Notes: a model not told the origin generated them from the letters alone. 64,000 bases of DNA from Halomonas sp. ALS9 (GCF_001651035.1 NZ_LXRG01000201.1:237589-301588); one strand, 5' to 3'. Shown: positions 1-9,555, counted from the first letter of the stretch. Translations and numbers: made by a program.

Positions 1-1
1 G

Positions 2-937
2 GGCAAGCCTAGCGTGACCGATGCGCAGCTGTTTGGCGTCGAGCAATCCACTGCGTTGGGGTGGGTGCACGCGCTGGAGCGCGGCTCCGAGCACCCGCTG
101 GCGGCGGCGCTCATGAGCTACGCGGATGAACAAAATGCTAAACCTGCTGAGATTCACGCTTTTGACAGCGTCACCGGAGGCGGGGTCAAAGCCCAAATGC
201 CCGGCGGCAAAACACTACTACTGGGCAATGCGCGACTGCTTAAAGAAGCGGGGGTGGATCTTGCAGCAGGCGAAGAGCAGGCACGGTCGCTTGAGGAGCA
301 GGCGCGCACGCTAGTGTACCTGGCGGTGGACGGCAAGCTGGCCGCCCTGTTTGGCATCAGCGACCCGCTTCGCCACGACACCGTGGCCGCGATCAAACGC
401 CTGCAAAAAGATGGTTTAACCATCGTGATGTTAACCGGGGATAACGAGCACACCGCCAAAGCTATTGCCCAGGAAGTGGGTATTGACGAGTTCCGGGCAG
501 GTTTGCTGCCTGAGGATAAACACGCTGAAATTGAGCGCCGTCAGCAAGCAGGTGAAATCGTTGGCATGGTCGGCGACGGTATCAACGACGCCCCCGCGCT
601 AGCCAGGGCGAATGTCGGCTTTGCGATTGGCCAAGGCACCGATGTGGCGATTGAGAGCGCCGGTATCACGCTAATGCGCGGCTCGCTGCACGGTGTGGCG
701 TCTGCGATCGAGATCAGCCGCGCCACGCTGCGCAATATCAAGCAAAACCTGGTGGGCGCGTTTGGTTATAACCTGCTGTGCATTCCCATCGCCGCGGGGG
801 TGCTCTACCCGCTCACCGGCACGCTGCTCTCACCGATGATCGCGGGCGCTGCCATGTCGCTCTCTTCCATCACCGTGGTGAGTAACGCCAATCGATTACG
901 ACTCTGGAAATCGCCCAGCCAGGAGAACGCCGCATGA
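2..937 (+). CDS. copA: Copper-exporting P-type ATPase, C-terminal part (gene begins before the window)
   Basis: This is the last 311 residues of a P1B-type ATPase that pumps Cu(I) out of the cytoplasm; the frame is open to the left edge, where GKPSVTD follows the expected phosphorylation site, so the gene starts upstream. The visible part has the HP locus (SEHPLAAAL), the nucleotide-binding domain, the hinge motif MLTGDNEHTAKAIA, the metal-site aspartates in VGDGINDAPALA and the last two membrane helices. These carry the copper-ATPase signatures YN in helix 7 and MSLSS in helix 8. The stop overlaps the start of the next small ORF (ATGA), which implies translational coupling. Confidence 0.93.
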   Translation, partial: GKPSVTDAQLFGVEQSTALGWVHALERGSEHPLAAALMSYADEQNAKPAEIHAFDSVTGGGVKAQMPGGKTLLLGNARLLKEAGVDLAAGEEQARSLEEQARTLVYLAVDGKLAALFGISDPLRHDTVAAIKRLQKDGLTIVMLTGDNEHTAKAIAQEVGIDEFRAGLLPEDKHAEIERRQQAGEIVGMVGDGINDAPALARANVGFAIGQGTDVAIESAGITLMRGSLHGVASAIEISRATLRNIKQNLVGAFGYNLLCIPIAAGVLYPLTGTLLSPMIAGAAMSLSSITVVSNANRLRLWKSPSQENAA

Positions 938-1005
938 GCTTATTGATCAACTTGGCGGGGCTAGGGCTTATCGCCGCTATCGTATGGTGGTTCTGGCTCG
1001 CGTAG
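934..1005 (+). CDS. 23-aa single-membrane-helix microprotein coupled to copA
   Basis: The start codon overlaps the copA stop (ATGA). The peptide is one hydrophobic helix ending in a tryptophan-rich VWWFWLA followed directly by TAG. From memory, CopA-linked cupredoxin-like proteins begin with a very similar N-terminal anchor (NLAGL...IVWWFW), so this may be the anchor of such a protein truncated by a stop, or a genuine copper-pump accessory microprotein comparable in size to CcoS-like peptides. The overlap and clean hydrophobic pattern support translation; the function is inference. Confidence 0.5.
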   Translation: MSLLINLAGLGLIAAIVWWFWLA

Positions 1006-1037
1006 CCTTTCTAACTATCGTAGCCTTTCTAACTATC
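1002..1037. repeat. Perfect 18-bp tandem duplication
   Basis: The unit GTAGCCTTTCTAACTATC occurs twice head to tail at 1002-1019 and 1020-1037. It covers the stop of the microprotein ORF on the plus strand and the stop of the YitT gene on the minus strand; the second copy supplies the YitT stop. The perfect identity suggests a recent slippage event. Confidence 0.9.
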
Positions 1038-1658
1038 GCCAATATAGCGCCCTGGCTTATGGTTCAGGGCGATAATCAGATTGAGGGTCAACGCGCCCAG
1101 CACTGAATAGCCCACGCGATCAAGCGGTAGCTGCGTTAGCGCAATCAACAGAATAACGCCATCGATGGCCAGTTGAACGTAGCCTGCGCGCAGGCCGTGT
1201 TTATCCTGCAAATAGAGCGCGAGGATATTGATGCCGCCCAGGCTAGTACGGTGGCGAAATAGCATTAACATGCCAATGCCCATCAGCGCGCCGCCCATCA
1301 AAGCAGCATAGAGCGATGGCACGTTGGCAAACTGCACCCAGCCCTGGGTCAGCTCCGAAAATAGCGATACCAAGCCGATGGCGGCGAAGGTGCGCAGGGT
1401 AAAACTCCAGCCCATCCGCTTTACTGCCAAGTAGTAGAACGGTAGGTTAATGGCAAAAAAGTACACCCCAAAGCCCCAACCGGTAACGCTGCTGGTCATA
1501 TAGCTCAACAGCAGCGCCAAGCCTGCCGTACTGCCGGTCAGTAGCACTGCATGGGTATAAAAGGTCACCCCCAGCGCGACGAAGAACGTCCCCAGCAGCA
1601 TCGCCATGACATCTTCATAGGGGCGATGCTGATCCGTTGGTAAATCTTCCACGCGCAT
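1029..1658 (-). CDS. YitT family membrane protein
   Basis: A 209-residue polytopic inner-membrane protein of the YitT/DUF161 type, with about five to six hydrophobic segments starting near residue 18 (MAMLLGTFFVALGV) and a conserved central glycine-rich part (ALMGGALMGIGMLML, HRTSLGGINILAL). Members are uncharacterised; a transporter role is often assumed but not shown here. The start ATG at 1658 has AAGGA a few bases upstream. It is convergent with copA and its stop lies inside the 18-bp tandem duplication. It is shorter than Gram-positive YitT proteins (about 280 aa) because the C-terminal soluble domain is absent. Confidence 0.85.
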   Translation of the reverse strand: MRVEDLPTDQHRPYEDVMAMLLGTFFVALGVTFYTHAVLLTGSTAGLALLLSYMTSSVTGWGFGVYFFAINLPFYYLAVKRMGWSFTLRTFAAIGLVSLFSELTQGWVQFANVPSLYAALMGGALMGIGMLMLFRHRTSLGGINILALYLQDKHGLRAGYVQLAIDGVILLIALTQLPLDRVGYSVLGALTLNLIIALNHKPGRYIGDS

Positions 1659-1700
1659 GGGGCGTCCTTACTTGGCTTATTGAGGTTATAACGTAATTAA

Positions 1701-3512
1701 TTAAATGGCGCTGGCGTGCTCGACCATCAGTTGGAGGGTTTCACGGCCGCGCCAGCGATTGCGGTTGAGCTTATAAGCGCAGTGCAGCGTATCGCCAACG
1801 CTGAACCCAGGCAGCTCCCCCGGCGTTAGGGCGCGAAACCAGATCGCTTTGCAAGTTACCGGGCCGGTGGAGAGCTCCAGCATCAGGTGCGAGCCTTCAG
1901 CGCCCACCGGGCGCAGCGCCTCGACAATAAAGCGACCCTCAAACAATGGCGGGTCAAACTCCCGCCCATAGGGGCCAAGGGTTTCGATCTCTTGCAAGGT
2001 GGTCAGCGAAAGCTGCGCCGTGGAGAGTTCACCATCCGTCCAAAGTCGCGGGTAGAGCGTTCGCCCCTGCAACTGCTCGCCTACTGCCTGCAGGAAGGCC
2101 GTCTTAAAAGCCTCAAGCTGATCCCGTGGCACACCCACCCCTGCCGCGCCACTGTGGCCGCCAAAGCGTGGTAGCGCCTGGGGAGCGAGCTCAAAGGTGC
2201 GCTGTAGGGCATCGCGCATATGCAGCCCGTCAATCGAGCGGCCGGAACCGGTAAGCATGCCCGGTGCAGACGCTTGGGTAAGCACCAGCGCTGGACGCCC
2301 GTAGGCCTGCACCAAACGTGAGGCAACAATGCCCTGCACGCCTGGGTGGCCATCTTCCAGCAGCACCACCACGGCGGGCTCATCGGCGTTCAGAGCCACT
2401 GTGGCGAGCGTACGCGCCTCGGCGGCCATATCGGCCTCAATGGCTTTACGGGACTGATTATCCTGATCCAGCACGTCGAGCTGACGATTGGCGACGCCAT
2501 CGTTTTCGGCGAGCATAAAGTGCAGCGCTGCGTAGGGGTCGTCCAGCCTCGAGCGGGCGTTGATACGCGGCCCCATCTGAAACGCTAGTGTCTCGGCGTT
2601 AAACGGCACGCTGTCGGCGCCTAAACGTGTGGCCATCGCCCGCCAGCAGGCCGCATCCATGCGATTGATAAGCTTTAAGCCTTGATTGACCACCGCGCGG
2701 TTTGCCGGGCTGCCGCCCAATGAAACACAATCGGCAACCGTACCCAAGGCCACGTAAGAGAGCCAGGGCGACAGCTTGGGCGTGGATTCAGACAGCGCCC
2801 CCCACTCGATCAGCACACCGCGAGCCAGTGACATCAATAGCCACGCCACCATACAGCCAGCGATGGTTTTGTCGGGATACTCGCAGTCATCACGGGTAGG
2901 ATTAACACATGCAAATGCTGAGCTTGGCGGCCCCTCGATAGGCAGCGCATGGTGGTCACTCACCACCACATCGATACCTGCCGCTTTTAGGCGCGCGATA
3001 CGCGGCTCATCGGAGCTGCCACAATCGGCGGTAATCACCAGGGTGGGAAACGGCTTTTGCGCCAGGGTGCGCTCTACCAGCGGCAGGCTAATCCCGTAGC
3101 CGTCGTGAATACGATGGCCAATCAAACTGTGCAGCTTGCCTTCCGGCACCCCAAACAATTCCACCAGCGTGCGCCGGATCACCACGTGAGAGGTGATGCC
3201 ATCCACATCGTAGTCGGTGAGGATACCAATCGCTTCGCCTTCCGCTACCGCCTGGGCAATACGCTCGGCGGCACGACGGCCGTCGGCAAGTTTCTCCGGG
3301 TGGGCCAGATAGCGCAGGCTGGGCGCAATTAACGGCGCAAGCTCACCGCTGTAGCCCGGCAACCGCGAAGCTAGTAGGCGCGCCTGCAGCTCGCTTAAGC
3401 CTTCCGCCTGGGCACGGGCATAGAGCGCCTCGTCCACGGGACGAGGCTCTAAGCGTGGTCTGGTTGTGCTAGAAGAGAGCGTGCTTTGGGGTAAATCTGT
3501 CACTGCGGTCAT
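1701..3512 (-). CDS. recJ: Single-stranded-DNA-specific 5'-3' exonuclease RecJ
   Basis: A 603-residue DHH-family nuclease, close to the 577 aa of E. coli RecJ. Motifs in order are YDVDGITS (motif I), ADCGSSD (II), SDHHALP (III, the DHH signature), a later TVADC, and FGGHSGAAGVG in the DHHA1 domain, followed by an OB-fold C-terminus. RecJ resects 5' ends in RecF-pathway recombination and mismatch repair, using Mn2+/Mg2+ bound by these aspartates and histidines. It is the last gene of a leftward run with thrC 21 bp upstream, and is probably co-transcribed with it. Confidence 0.95.
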   Translation of the reverse strand: MTAVTDLPQSTLSSSTTRPRLEPRPVDEALYARAQAEGLSELQARLLASRLPGYSGELAPLIAPSLRYLAHPEKLADGRRAAERIAQAVAEGEAIGILTDYDVDGITSHVVIRRTLVELFGVPEGKLHSLIGHRIHDGYGISLPLVERTLAQKPFPTLVITADCGSSDEPRIARLKAAGIDVVVSDHHALPIEGPPSSAFACVNPTRDDCEYPDKTIAGCMVAWLLMSLARGVLIEWGALSESTPKLSPWLSYVALGTVADCVSLGGSPANRAVVNQGLKLINRMDAACWRAMATRLGADSVPFNAETLAFQMGPRINARSRLDDPYAALHFMLAENDGVANRQLDVLDQDNQSRKAIEADMAAEARTLATVALNADEPAVVVLLEDGHPGVQGIVASRLVQAYGRPALVLTQASAPGMLTGSGRSIDGLHMRDALQRTFELAPQALPRFGGHSGAAGVGVPRDQLEAFKTAFLQAVGEQLQGRTLYPRLWTDGELSTAQLSLTTLQEIETLGPYGREFDPPLFEGRFIVEALRPVGAEGSHLMLELSTGPVTCKAIWFRALTPGELPGFSVGDTLHCAYKLNRNRWRGRETLQLMVEHASAI

Positions 3513-3533
3513 CGATGTCTCAAAGGGTAGGTC

Positions 3534-4922
3534 TCAACGCCGATTTTCCACGACGAACTGCTGCACGGCGGCAAGCTCGTTGGGAAGTACCGTGTAACGC
3601 TCTTCGCGCTCAATCAGGTCTTCCATATGCGGCGGCAGGGGTACGCCCAGGAACCCCGCTTTTACTACCGCCTCGGCAAACTTGGCCGGGTGCGCGGTGG
3701 CCAGCGTTATCATCGGCGTTGACTGATCTGCCCGGGCACGCTCGGCGGCACGGTAGCCTGTGGCGGTATGCGGATCGAGCATTTCACCCGTGCGCTTATG
3801 CGCCTCGCGAATCACCTCAAGGATGGTCGCATCGTCCACGCTGTAGCTGGTGAACTTCTCACGCAGTTTCGCTAGCGGCGCATCGGCCAGGGCCGTGGGC
3901 TCATTCTGGAAGCGATCAAGCAGCTCGGATACAGCTAAACCGTCGCGGTCGTAAGCGTCAAACAGCAGACGCTCAAAGTTTGACGACACCACGATATCCA
4001 TGGAAGGAGCCAGCGTTGCCGCCAATTCTTTTTTGGAAAAATCATTAGCGGCCAGCGTGCGGTGCAGAATGTCGTTGGCGTTAGTGGCAATGATGAACTG
4101 CTTCACCGGCAGGCCCATTTTGTAGGCCATATAGCCTGCAAACACATTGCCAAAGTTAGCCGACGGCACGCAGAAGCTCACTTCACGGTGCGGCGCTCCC
4201 AGAGCAACGCCTGAGGCGATGTAGTATACGATCTGCGCCATAATGCGCGCCCAGTTGATCGAGTTCACCGCCACCAAACGCGTACCTTTAAGGAACGTCT
4301 GGTCAGCAAAGCTCGCTTTAACCATTGCCTGGGCATCGTCGAAATTGCCTTCAATGGCAACATTGAAGACGTTATTTGCCAATACCGAGGTCATTTGACG
4401 ACGTTGAACTTCCGAGACCCGGTTGTGTGGGTGCAGGATAAAGATGTCCAGATTGTCGCAGTGGCGGCAGCCTTCAATCGCTGCCGAACCGGTATCTCCG
4501 GAAGTCGCCCCCATGATCACCGCACGTTCGCCGCGCTTTTTCAAAAAGTGATCCAACAGGCGGCCGAGCAGCTGTAGCGCCACATCCTTAAATGCCAGGG
4601 TCGGGCCGTGGAACTGCTCAAGCAGAAAATGGTTAGCATCTAGCTGTTTGAGGGGCACGACTGCATCGTGATTAAAGGTCGCGTAGGCCTCGGTAACGAT
4701 ACTGCGGAAAGTCTCGTCGTCGATCTCACCGTTCACAAACGGCTTCATCACTCGGAAAGCAATCTCCGCGTAGGAGAGTCCGGCCATATTAGCCAGCTCT
4801 TCCTTAGAGAACTCAGGTAGGACTTCCGGCACATATAGCCCGCCGTCGCTGGCCATACCGGTGAGCACCACTTCCTCAAAGGAGAGCGCGGGCGCCTGCC
4901 CGCGCGTGCTGATATAGCGCAT
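3534..4922 (-). CDS. thrC: Threonine synthase
   Basis: This 462-residue PLP enzyme converts O-phosphohomoserine to threonine. It has the N-terminal MRYISTRG start typical of the proteobacterial long form, the PLP-lysine segment TLAFKDVALQLLG near residue 110, and the phosphate-binding loop GATSGDTGSAAIEG around 140-155. Its start lies 6 bp after the hom stop, so the two threonine-pathway genes form an operon, the usual Pseudomonas-type arrangement (hom-thrC rather than thrABC). Confidence 0.96.
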   Translation of the reverse strand: MRYISTRGQAPALSFEEVVLTGMASDGGLYVPEVLPEFSKEELANMAGLSYAEIAFRVMKPFVNGEIDDETFRSIVTEAYATFNHDAVVPLKQLDANHFLLEQFHGPTLAFKDVALQLLGRLLDHFLKKRGERAVIMGATSGDTGSAAIEGCRHCDNLDIFILHPHNRVSEVQRRQMTSVLANNVFNVAIEGNFDDAQAMVKASFADQTFLKGTRLVAVNSINWARIMAQIVYYIASGVALGAPHREVSFCVPSANFGNVFAGYMAYKMGLPVKQFIIATNANDILHRTLAANDFSKKELAATLAPSMDIVVSSNFERLLFDAYDRDGLAVSELLDRFQNEPTALADAPLAKLREKFTSYSVDDATILEVIREAHKRTGEMLDPHTATGYRAAERARADQSTPMITLATAHPAKFAEAVVKAGFLGVPLPPHMEDLIEREERYTVLPNELAAVQQFVVENRR

Positions 4923-4928
4923 CTTGAT

Positions 4929-6245
4929 CTACTCCCCTTCGTCCAGGCCTTCCACGCGGATGCGTGTAACAGGCCCGGCGATATCCGCCATGGATTCGAT
5001 TTCACGGATCGCTGCGTTCATCTGCTTCTCTTTGGTGCGGTGAGTAAGCAGAATGATCGGCACTAATTCACCTTCGGTGGCCTCTTTCTGAATCAGCGCT
5101 TCGATAGAAATGCCCTGTTCGGCCAAGATAGTGGCCACCCGCGCCAGCACACCGGGACGATCCACCGCCAATAGACGCAGGTAGTAGGCGGTAATGATCT
5201 CTTCCATCGGCATGATGGGCAGTTGGCTGACGTCTTCGTCGATACCGCTAAACGCCAAGTAGGGAACCCGGTAGTGGTGATCAGTAGAGATATCGCGCGC
5301 CACGTCTAGCAAATCGGCAACCACCGCTGAAGCAGTCGGCTCGGCGCCCGCTCCGGCTCCGTAGTAGAGCGTCGGCCCAACGGCGTCGCCCATGACCGCA
5401 ATGGCATTTTTGACGCCGTGCACATTGGCCAGCAGGCGCTCTTTAGGAATCAGCGTGGGGTGAACACGCAGCTCCAACCCTTGATCGGTGCGCTTGGAGA
5501 TACCCAAGTGCTTGATCACGTAGCCCAGATTGTCTGCCTGTTCGACGTCTTCGGCGGTGATCCGCGAGATGCCTTCGGTGAAGGCTTTCTCGAACTGCAG
5601 CGGTACGCCGTAGGCAATCGAAGCGAGGATAGTGAGTTTGTGCGCCGCGTCGATACCTTCCACATCAAAGGTCGGGTCGGATTCGGCGTAACCCAGCGCC
5701 TGGGCTTCCGCGAGCACGTCTTCAAAGGCACGGCCTTCGTCGCGCATATGGGTAAGAATGTAGTTGCCGGTGCCGTTGATAATGCCCGCCACCCACTCGA
5801 TACGGTTGGCACCCAGGCCTTCGCGTAGCGATTTAATCACCGGGATACCACCGGCCACCGCGGCTTCAAACGCCACGATCACGCCCTTCTCATGCGCGGC
5901 CTTAAAGATTTCGTTACCGTGCACCGCGATCAACGCTTTGTTGGCGGTGACCACGTGCTTGCCATTTTCAATCGCGGTGAGCACCAGCTCACGGGCGATA
6001 TCGTAACCGCCAATCAGCTCCACCAGGACGTCTACGTTGGGGTTGGTCGCCACTTCAAATACATCAGAGGTGGCATTGATGCCGGTAATATCGCAGTCAG
6101 GATGAATACTGCGGTGAGCCACCTGTTCAATCACAATAGGGCGGCCAGCGCGACGCGCAATATCGTCGGCGTTGCGGGTCAATACGTTAAAGGTGCCGCC
6201 ACCGACAGTGCCTAAACCACAGATACCTACTCTTACCGGTTTCAA
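4929..6245 (-). CDS. hom: Homoserine dehydrogenase with ACT domain
   Basis: A 438-residue enzyme reducing aspartate semialdehyde to homoserine with NAD(P)H. The Rossmann loop GLGTVGGGT is at residues 10-18, the catalytic region GIINGTGNYILTHM near 155, and the C-terminal 80 residues (YYLRLLAVDRPGVLARVA) form an ACT regulatory domain expected to sense threonine. The domain order matches monofunctional proteobacterial Hom proteins. It lies upstream of thrC in the same operon, with a 229-bp gap to the dsbC stop region that could hold an independent promoter. Confidence 0.96.
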   Translation of the reverse strand: MKPVRVGICGLGTVGGGTFNVLTRNADDIARRAGRPIVIEQVAHRSIHPDCDITGINATSDVFEVATNPNVDVLVELIGGYDIARELVLTAIENGKHVVTANKALIAVHGNEIFKAAHEKGVIVAFEAAVAGGIPVIKSLREGLGANRIEWVAGIINGTGNYILTHMRDEGRAFEDVLAEAQALGYAESDPTFDVEGIDAAHKLTILASIAYGVPLQFEKAFTEGISRITAEDVEQADNLGYVIKHLGISKRTDQGLELRVHPTLIPKERLLANVHGVKNAIAVMGDAVGPTLYYGAGAGAEPTASAVVADLLDVARDISTDHHYRVPYLAFSGIDEDVSQLPIMPMEEIITAYYLRLLAVDRPGVLARVATILAEQGISIEALIQKEATEGELVPIILLTHRTKEKQMNAAIREIESMADIAGPVTRIRVEGLDEGE

Positions 6246-6355
6246 AATACTTCCCCTTTCGTGTTGTGCACCTGGTGGTGCTGGCCTTAATTACGGTTTT
6301 GATGTCGATCTTAAAGACCGTGTCTCAACGTTTTATATTCACTTGCAATGTGAGG

Positions 6356-7126
6356 TTATTGATCATCCAAGCCTAACATGGCAGAGAGCCGCTCGGGGGG
6401 CACAAATCCCGGCACTAGCTGCCCATTGGGTAAAATAATTGCTGGTGTGCCCTTTACGCCCAATGCTTTGCCCAGATCATACTGCCCTGCTACGGGATTG
6501 TCGCAGTTCGCAGCGCTGGAAATAGTCTGGCCTTCCTTGGCTTGGGTCATCGCTTCGCTGCGGTTATCCGAGCACCACACTTGCTGCAGCGTTGTGGCAG
6601 CCTGGCTACTCATGCCCGCACGGGGAAACGCCATATAGTGAACGGCGATACCGCGTTCATTCAACTCCGGAATAGTGTCGTGTAACCGCGCACAATAGGG
6701 GCAAGTAGGGTCAGTAAACACCGTTATAGTGGCTTTGGGCTCATCGGCGCCACGAAAGATCACCAACTCACCGTCAGGCACGGCTGCCAGCGCATCGGCA
6801 CGCGCCCGGTTTTGCTCTTGTTCGGTCAAATTGACCAGCCCTTGATCGCCATTTTCATACAGGTCGCCGACCAGGAAGTGGCTACCGTCAGCGTTAGAGT
6901 AAAAAGATTCACCGCTCTCCAGCCGCACATGATAAACGCCCTTCATAGGCGTTTCGGTGACCGCTTCCACGGGCATCGACTGGCCATTGACGCTCAGCGA
7001 TCCAGCCAGTTGATCTGCCACGTTATCGGCCTGGGCAGCGGCAGGTAACAGGCTGACGGTTAACAAACACGCCAGCATTGAGAAAGGTGTCAGTAAAGGG
7101 TGTGCTACAAAACGGCGTTGACGCAT
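6356..7126 (-). CDS. dsbC: Periplasmic disulfide isomerase DsbC
   Basis: A 256-residue thioredoxin-fold isomerase. An N-terminal signal peptide (positively charged MRQRR, then a hydrophobic stretch ending AAAQA) is followed by the dimerisation domain and the catalytic domain with the active-site motif CPYC (TDPTCPYCARLHD) and the later cis-proline region GVKGTPAIIL. A second cysteine pair (CSDN...CDNP) is the structural disulfide of DsbC. The ATG at 7126 is chosen because the open frame further upstream runs into xerD and would bury the signal peptide. It starts 7 bp after the xerD stop, as in other gammaproteobacteria. Confidence 0.94.
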   Translation of the reverse strand: MRQRRFVAHPLLTPFSMLACLLTVSLLPAAAQADNVADQLAGSLSVNGQSMPVEAVTETPMKGVYHVRLESGESFYSNADGSHFLVGDLYENGDQGLVNLTEQEQNRARADALAAVPDGELVIFRGADEPKATITVFTDPTCPYCARLHDTIPELNERGIAVHYMAFPRAGMSSQAATTLQQVWCSDNRSEAMTQAKEGQTISSAANCDNPVAGQYDLGKALGVKGTPAIILPNGQLVPGFVPPERLSAMLGLDDQ

Positions 7127-7133
7127 TATCAAT

Positions 7134-8015
7134 TCAACCTCGTGGGTGATGTTCTGCATGCAGGTTTTCCAAGCGCGCCTGGGCCACATGAGTATAAATT
7201 TGGGTCGTCGACAGATCGCTATGACCCAGCAGCAGCTGTACGACCCGCAAATTGGCCCCATGATTCAATAAATGGGTCGCAAAAGCATGGCGAAGCGTAT
7301 GCGGTGACAGTGGCCGGGTGATGCCTGCCGTTATCGCATGCACCTTAATCCGGTGCCAAAAAGTTTGCCGGGTCATGGCTTTATCGCCCCGGCCGGGAAA
7401 TAGCGCGGGGCGTGTTGGGTCGCTCATCAGCGAAAGCCGTGCGGTCTGCATATAGTGGGCCAGCCAATCCGCCGCCTCTTCACCCATGGGTACCAGACGG
7501 TCTTTATCGCCCTTACCGCGCACCCGCACCACGTTTTGACGCAGGTTGACCGCGTCGCCGGTGAGCCCTACCAGTTCAGAGACCCGCAAGCCACAGGCGT
7601 AAAGCAATTCCAGCATGGCGCGGTCACGAACGCCCAACGGCGTATCAGTATCGGGCGCTAATAGCAGGCGCTCCACCTCGTCCTCTTCCAAGGCATTCGG
7701 CAAACCGGGGATCACGCGGGGTAGCTTGATATCGGTGAGTGGGTCGGTTTCCACCTGGTTATTTAAACGCCCCCAGCGGTAGAAGCTGCGCAGCGTCGAC
7801 AGCAGCCGGGCATTGCTACGCAGTTGATAGCCTTCCTCCCGGCGACTGACCAGCCACTCACTAAGACGCTCCGGCGGCGGCGCCAAGAGCGCATCGCCGT
7901 GGCTCTCCAAGTGGGCTTGCCAGGCGGTTAAATCGCGTCGATAGGCGGCTAACGTATGATCGCTGGCACCCTGCTCTAACCACAGGGCATCTAAAAATGC
8001 ATCGATAACGCTCAT
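7134..8015 (-). CDS. xerD: Site-specific tyrosine recombinase XerD
   Basis: A 293-residue recombinase (E. coli XerD is 298) that with XerC resolves chromosome dimers at dif. The N-terminal SAM-like core-binding domain is followed by the catalytic domain carrying the first arginine in ACGLRVSELVGL, the lysine in RGKGDKDRLVP, HTLRH with the His-x-x-Arg pair, and the nucleophile in TTQIYTHV. It lies directly upstream of dsbC. The alternative assignment XerC is less likely given the xerD-dsbC-hom neighbourhood. Confidence 0.94.
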   Translation of the reverse strand: MSVIDAFLDALWLEQGASDHTLAAYRRDLTAWQAHLESHGDALLAPPPERLSEWLVSRREEGYQLRSNARLLSTLRSFYRWGRLNNQVETDPLTDIKLPRVIPGLPNALEEDEVERLLLAPDTDTPLGVRDRAMLELLYACGLRVSELVGLTGDAVNLRQNVVRVRGKGDKDRLVPMGEEAADWLAHYMQTARLSLMSDPTRPALFPGRGDKAMTRQTFWHRIKVHAITAGITRPLSPHTLRHAFATHLLNHGANLRVVQLLLGHSDLSTTQIYTHVAQARLENLHAEHHPRG

Positions 8016-8061
8016 ACGTCAGCAGTCTCCAGCTGTTTGTTATCAAGCCGCTATATAAAAC

Positions 8062-8095
8062 AAAACCCCGCCCCGCAAAGCGGTGACGGGGTTTT
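8062..8095 (-). terminator. Rho-independent terminator after rplS
   Basis: AAAACCCCG at one end and CGGGGTTTT at the other form the stem, with an internal GC-rich loop. Read on the minus strand it lies 57 bp past the rplS stop and is followed by TTTTGTTTTA, so it ends the rpsP-rimM-trmD-rplS operon. Confidence 0.85.
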
Positions 8096-8151
8096 GGTAT
8101 CCGGGCGCAACGCGTGCAAAAGAGCAGCGTGCGCCCGCGGAGCAGCGGCGT

Positions 8152-8508
8152 TTAAGCCAGCTTTTCCTTGATACGTGCAGAACGACCGCTGCGCTCGCGC
8201 AGGTAGTAAAGCTTGGCTTGACGCACGTCACCGCGACGCTTGACTTCGATCGAGTCAACCAGCGGGCTGTAGGTCTGGAAAGTACGCTCTACGCCAACGC
8301 CGTGAGAAATTTTACGCACGGTGAAAGCGGAGTTCAGGCCACGGTTACGCTTACCGATGACCACACCTTCAAACGCCTGCAGACGCTCGCGAGTACCTTC
8401 TTTTACTTTTACCTGAACGACAATAGTGTCGCCGGGAGAAAAGGCAGGAATTTCCTTGCCCATTTGCTCAGATTCGATCGCCTGGATCACTTTGCTTTTG
8501 CTGCTCAT
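8152..8508 (-). CDS. rplS: 50S ribosomal protein L19
   Basis: A 118-residue L19 protein that sits at the subunit interface. Recognisable segments are [60 protein letters not shown] and [15 protein letters not shown]. Three ATGs follow an AGGAG box in series (ATGATGATG). The third, at 8508, has the best spacing (7 nt) and gives the usual N-terminus. It is the last gene of the rpsP operon, after a roughly 190-bp gap from trmD in which I see no further gene. Confidence 0.97.
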   Translation of the reverse strand: MSSKSKVIQAIESEQMGKEIPAFSPGDTIVVQVKVKEGTRERLQAFEGVVIGKRNRGLNSAFTVRKISHGVGVERTFQTYSPLVDSIEVKRRGDVRQAKLYYLRERSGRSARIKEKLA

Positions 8509-8700
8509 CATCATACTCCTGAATAACGTGTTGGCTTGACCGCTCAATCATGGGTGGCGGAAGCCGTGATCCCGGCGCTCGAAACGAGCTACGCGGGAGT
8601 CGTTATGGGTGACACAGGTGCGCTTTTTCGCCCTGCACCGCCGCTCTGTGCCAAGTAGTTGAAAAGCAACGTCGTTAAAAACAGCGTAGCTTAAAACCAA

Positions 8701-9555
8701 CTACTCAGTGGACAGAGCGTGTTCCTCGATAAACTCGTTCAACAGCTTGCGCTGTTCGGCGTCTAATGTTCGCCCTTGCAAAAGATCGGGTCGACGTTGC
8801 CATGTACGGCCCAGTGACTGCTTTAACCGCCAGCGCTTGATGGCTGCATGATTTCCGCTTAGCAGCACATCCGGCACTTGGCGCCCGTCAATGACTTCTG
8901 GACGGGTATAGTGCGGGCAGTCTAACAGACCGTCATTAAACGAGTCTTCGACAGCGGAGTCCTGATGGCCCAGCACGCCGGGAATCAGCCTTGCCGCTGC
9001 GTCAATCAGCACCATTGCTGGCAACTCACCGCCGCTCAGCACATAGTCACCAATCGACCACTCTTCATCAATGTCACTCTCCACCACGCGTTCATCAATG
9101 CCTTCATAGCGCCCTGCCACGACCACTAAGGGCCCGGCGGAAGCCAGTGCTTGAACGCCCTGCTGATCCAACTTACGCCCCTGGGGCGAGAGGTAGATCA
9201 CCGTCGGCACTAGACCGGTGGCTTGCTGCGCCCGTTCCCGGGCATCAAAGATCGCTGCGCGCAGGGTGTCGACTTTCATCAACATGCCTGGACCACCACC
9301 ATAAGGGCGGTCATCGACGCTGCGGTGGCGATCAGTGGCGTAATCCCGCGGATTCCAAAATTCCAGTGCAATGCGCTGTTTCTCCACCGCTCTGCCGACC
9401 ACGCCTTGTTGCGTTAGCGCGTCGAACATCTCGGGAAACAACGACACGACACCAATCCACATTGCAGGCGCTGCTGCTTTGCTCTCCGTTTCCGGCGCGC
9501 TGTCACTTTCAAACTCAGTTGAGTCAGTAGGTACATCACTACTCAAACTGCCCAT
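8701..9555 (-). CDS. trmD: tRNA (guanine-N1-)-methyltransferase TrmD
   Basis: TrmD methylates G37 of tRNAs to prevent +1 frameshifting. The canonical N-terminus [13 protein letters not shown] begins at residue 32 of this product; SAM-binding knot elements follow ([43 protein letters not shown]). The ATG at 9555 starts 11 nt after the rimM stop and adds an acidic, Ser/Glu-rich N-terminal extension of about 31 residues. A later ATG at 9462 would give the classical length but has no visible ribosome-binding site. Start choice is the main uncertainty. Confidence 0.93.
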   Translation of the reverse strand: MGSLSSDVPTDSTEFESDSAPETESKAAAPAMWIGVVSLFPEMFDALTQQGVVGRAVEKQRIALEFWNPRDYATDRHRSVDDRPYGGGPGMLMKVDTLRAAIFDARERAQQATGLVPTVIYLSPQGRKLDQQGVQALASAGPLVVVAGRYEGIDERVVESDIDEEWSIGDYVLSGGELPAMVLIDAAARLIPGVLGHQDSAVEDSFNDGLLDCPHYTRPEVIDGRQVPDVLLSGNHAAIKRWRLKQSLGRTWQRRPDLLQGRTLDAEQRKLLNEFIEEHALSTE

